Shown here piece after piece: positions 61,333 to 64,000 of a stretch of DNA of 64,000 bases. Numbering within the stretch: the stretch's first letter is position 1; the number at the start of each line of letters is the position of its first letter. The notes under the pieces are model-generated. The model saw only the letters and a program-made list of their open reading frames with translations, had not been told where the DNA came from and did not search any database. The position numbers were made by a program, and so were the translations under genes. This DNA comes from Zymoseptoria tritici IPO323. Taxonomy: Eukaryota; Ascomycota; Dothideomycetes; Mycosphaerellales; Mycosphaerellaceae. Location of the stretch: NCBI RefSeq assembly GCF_000219625.1, contig NC_018199.1:124001-188000 (forward strand), given 5' to 3'.

Positions 61333-61854
61333 GTGATGTACCGTATCCGGAACTGCTGGAATCTGTGCAGACGGTGCCCAACACCAACTAGCAGACGCTT
61401 GATCACCACAATGGACACCTTTTCAACGTCGAAAGTGCCGCGGTCGCCGATGCGCCTTGATCTTGGGGTTGACAACATTACGGCTCTTCTTTCGACGACT
61501 TTATCAGTCTGCAATCCAAGCTGTCAAACTTTACCAGGAGGCATACCTACTCCGGTGGAGGGAAAGGGAGGGCGGTGTGGTTGCGTGCGTTACGGCGAAG
61601 GAGTTCAAGCTGGCCAGTCCCTGTATGCACGAGATAATGGTGGAGACCCGACGCCGGCGGAGGATCCGATGGCGTACAGGACAGTGCCTGTCCGCCATCT
61701 CAAACACATAAGCTGCGATCGGCCTCCATCCAGCATCGCACAGGACCGGATCAGAGGCCCCACTGGGATCGATCTCGGACAATCCATTTGGTTCGACAAT
61801 TTACGGCATATCGACGCCGCAATGCGCATGCTGCGCCTCGCATTAGCAACGTAG
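61333..61854 (+). pseudogene. Orphan gene with frame change
   Basis: Plus strand. LTTLRLFFRRLYQSAIQAVK, then LYQEAYLLRWREREGGVVAC and TAKEFKLASPCMHEIMVE (about 61,465-61,645), then in another frame AYRTVPVRHLKHISCDRPPS, IRGPTGIDLGQSIWFDNLRH and the end IDAAMRMLRLALAT at 61,854. The second frame is part of an ORF open from 61,333. Both parts look real. The change near 61,650 lacks clear splice sites. Helical; family unknown. Confidence 0.4.
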
Positions 61855-61859
61855 CTTCA

Positions 61860-62400
61860 ACATGTGAAAGAACACATGTGTCGGTATCTTTTGAAAATTG
61901 ACCACCGTCTGGTGCTTGAATCAGGAAGAGAGAGCGAGCCAGGCAGTCAAGGCGGCTTCTCAAATCCTCAGGAGGACTCCGTGAGGAGGACCACGAATCC
62001 CACCATCAGGGGCAAGTAATAAGCTCCGACTCCCTCGTGCGGGAAATCACTTCATCACAAGCCCACCCTCTCCGTATCTGCGGTCGGAACCAAGGTCTTC
62101 TCTTGGTGAAAGTCGTGGATCTTGGGATATTAGATGTGTGCTGACCCGACTGACTCTTGACCATTTCTCTCTCATCTAGACACAAAGCTTCGCCGTCAAC
62201 AAACTCGGCTCAATGCCACACGCTATCGCGACTCGTGTTGCTGTCCAATCGCATTCCGCCCGCCGCTGACTATTGATAGGGTTGTCTTCTTCGCCGCAAC
62301 AACCTCGGATGAAATTTCCTGGGCAGTCCTTCAGGCGCACCTTCATCCAAGGCTGGCTGATCTGCATGATGATCCGGAAGCTCCAGTCTGATCAACTCCG
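61860..62400. other. No confident gene
   Basis: No frame above 70 codons with good composition on either strand. Confidence 0.3.
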
Positions 62401-62403
62401 GTC

Positions 62404-62842
62404 ATGCTGTGTCGAGCCGAATTCTTAATCGGATGTGTCGCATCGGTCTGCTACAAGGAGCAAATAGTCGAGTGTCTGGAGCCGCGATATGGATGTCGTC
62501 CTGTAAAGGTATTCGAGGGAACCGGATTTTCTTTCTCTCCTCTACGAGATGCTTCTATGCCTACCTCCACTTCAATGACGATCGCACTCTGAGAGTTTGC
62601 ACCGCAGGTGTGTTGCTCGAGGCCTGTTGTTCATGTCGTGCATGCTGGTGCTGCACTATGAATACCGGAGCACTGTAGTATGCGAACAGCTTGCGTCAAG
62701 TATTATAGTGCTTGGAATGGCATGTCTGGAGGGATGTGAGCTTGGTGTGCTGGTGTACATAGCTCTCAGGTTCTGCGTGCAGCACATCAAAGGGCCGGGC
62801 AACACTGTCCCCGGTAATGGCAGAGTCATAAGGAGGCAATGA
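62404..62842 (+). CDS. Cys-rich orphan ORFs, uncertain
   Basis: Three overlapping plus ORFs (62,404-62,592, 62,409-62,678, 62,597-62,842). The last (SIIVLGMACLEGCELGVLVY then ALRFCVQHIKGPG) is partly hydrophobic and Cys-rich. None stands out clearly and no domain is recognised. Confidence 0.2.
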
Positions 62843-62903
62843 CAGCAGGGCGGAGCACTTCTATACGACGCTGTACTGCAAGTCGACGCTGTCCTGGAAC
62901 TCG

Positions 62904-63146
62904 ATGCTGAATAGCTTGACCTCGACTAGCAATACTTCCGACGCCCTGGCCGATTTCCGTAGGAGTATCCTCAGCTTCGACCGCATCGGTGCGGGACTAC
63001 AAGTACTGGGAAATAAGCACAGCACACTTCGCCGATGCGAGTACCTTAGCCCTAGTGCCCTGCAAACATATTTCAGGTTTCTGAGAATGGCGATACAAGG
63101 CATCGCTGTCCGGCTGTGCCATAGGGTGGTCACACTGCGTTCTTGA
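62904..63146 (+). CDS. Small orphan ORF, 80 codons
   Basis: An ATG-initiated plus ORF with good helical composition: MLNSLTSTSNTSDALADFRR, SILSFDRIGAGLQVLGNKHS, SALQTYFRFLRMAIQGIAVR, stop at 63,146. The antisense ORF 62,861-63,298 (145 codons) is longer but Ser/Arg-rich. It could be a free-standing small protein or an exon. The family is not recognised. Confidence 0.35.
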   Translation: MLNSLTSTSNTSDALADFRRSILSFDRIGAGLQVLGNKHSTLRRCEYLSPSALQTYFRFLRMAIQGIAVRLCHRVVTLRS

Positions 63147-63411
63147 TGACCAAAATCATAACGTCGGACGGAGTCTTTTTTGTTTGACGCCTCCCCAGTC
63201 CATCGCCGTATTGCATGGAATGAGGCTCTCTCCCGTTGTGCCCAAGTCTTCAAAGTATTCGTTGATACCGTTGTTGAAATCCGGCTACACGTCGACAATG
63301 CGCCATTCAGTTCCCAGCTACGCCGTCACAGCTGCCGGACCCTGATCTGACCAAGCAGTCAACCACAATCGGCATCGATACGCTTCTCAATAGCATCATC
63401 AGCTTTCATCG

Positions 63412-63843
63412 GTGGTTGCCGATGTAGTTTCAGGCTTGGGCTCAATCAACGACCAGATCTCCTTGTTCCTTGTTCACTCGCATGGCTTCAGCTCTCAGCG
63501 GTCGGCGGGCTGCTTTTGCTTGCTTCCTGATGTGCTGGCCGGTCCACGAGTGGTACAATCAGCGACATGCTTTCCACAGTCTCGATCTGTCACCAGGCTT
63601 CGACTTTGCATGCTCGATGGGTTGGAAGTCATGGTAGCTGGCCAAGGCTGGCGCGAGTCTGCTGCGTTCTGGGTCTGGGTTTTGAGTCTGCATTTCAAGT
63701 CTGACATTGAGGTGGAGAGATTGGCGCGCAGCAAGCGGTCATTCACTCCTTTTACGGCACATTCTCGACACACCAATCCCTCAAGCACGTCCATCATCCC
63801 TTCTCATGGTGAAGTAGTCCGCGACTCTTCTGCCCCACTCTGA
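63412..63843 (+). CDS. Orphan ORF, 143 codons (strand uncertain)
   Basis: An uninterrupted plus ORF: SGLGSINDQISLFLVHSHGF, LRLCMLDGLEVMVAGQGWRE, WVLSLHFKSDIEVERLARSK. The minus ORF 63,495-63,797 (LVCRECAVKGVNDRLLRANL, Ser/Thr/Lys-rich end) is an alternative of similar quality. Neither has a recognised domain. The window ends soon after, so any continuation is not visible. Confidence 0.3.
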   Translation: MVADVVSGLGSINDQISLFLVHSHGFSSQRSAGCFCLLPDVLAGPRVVQSATCFPQSRSVTRLRLCMLDGLEVMVAGQGWRESAAFWVWVLSLHFKSDIEVERLARSKRSFTPFTAHSRHTNPSSTSIIPSHGEVVRDSSAPL

Positions 63844-64000
63844 CACATTCCAATGCGGTCGAGGACCATGTCCATCCTGTTCGAGTGTGAGTTCTCGCCT
63901 TGCAGAATCTGAAGCAGAGCTTCGCCGCCGAGTCCACGCCTTTCTTGTTGGCTTGGGTCATCGGGCAGTTGTCCAATGTCCATCCTCCTGTCCTTCGCCA

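Noticed and set aside
1..64000. tRNA, rRNA and CRISPR searches by eye
   Set aside because: No convincing B-box/cloverleaf, no rRNA-like conserved stretch and no regularly spaced direct repeats with unique spacers were found; a covariance-model scan would be needed to exclude a tRNA.

Overview
The window looks like nuclear DNA of a filamentous ascomycete (Pezizomycotina). The basis is a set of short introns with GTAAGT/GTATGT donors, a Tad1/I-type LINE, a fungal hAT transposase and a Ty3/gypsy gag-pro, all carrying the mark of repeat-induced point mutation (RIP): TA dinucleotides in excess, CA scarce, and in-frame TAG where CAG or TGG is expected. The species cannot be named from sequence alone. 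I found no rRNA, tRNA, CRISPR array or conserved housekeeping gene that I can vouch for.

Layout. From 1 to about 40,860 the DNA is GC-richer and holds many short orphan coding segments on both strands. Recognised domains are almost absent. The best intact genes are a 629-codon protein with a degenerate Ulp1-like region (12,087-13,976, minus), a coiled-coil/AT-hook protein (28,654-29,712, minus), an ATP(S/A)KR-repeat protein (25,288-25,797, minus) and a charged disordered protein (32,330-32,872, plus). Many other convincing coding stretches jump frame without a clear intron, so much of this part may be decaying genes, intron-rich orphan genes, or sequence with indel errors. Minisatellites, in-frame repeats and palindromes are scattered through it.

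From 40,871 to 47,133 lies an AT-rich composite element. A hAT transposon keeps 22-bp identical terminal inverted repeats (TIRs) and a perfect 8-bp target duplication. Its transposase gene is broken by a Ty3/gypsy 5' half (LTR, gag, protease, start of RT). That half runs straight into a 5'-truncated LINE RT ending in a (CAAA)n tail. All of these genes read on the minus strand and all are RIP-damaged.

From 47,142 to 51,520 there is again orphan-gene DNA, including a probable membrane protein. From 51,522 to 56,915 lies a second large DNA transposon with 40-bp identical TIRs, a probable 4-bp target duplication and three genes: a coiled-coil protein (plus), an unknown protein of about 570 codons (minus) and a DDE transposase of retroviral-integrase type (minus). 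I regard it as the most interesting object here. From 56,920 to the end, orphan-gene DNA resumes, interrupted by a 634-bp AT-rich MITE-like element at 58,277-58,910.

The two transposons and the MITE form sharp AT-rich, RIP-hit islands in otherwise unmutated DNA. The orphan genes show no operon-like or pathway relationship that I can see.
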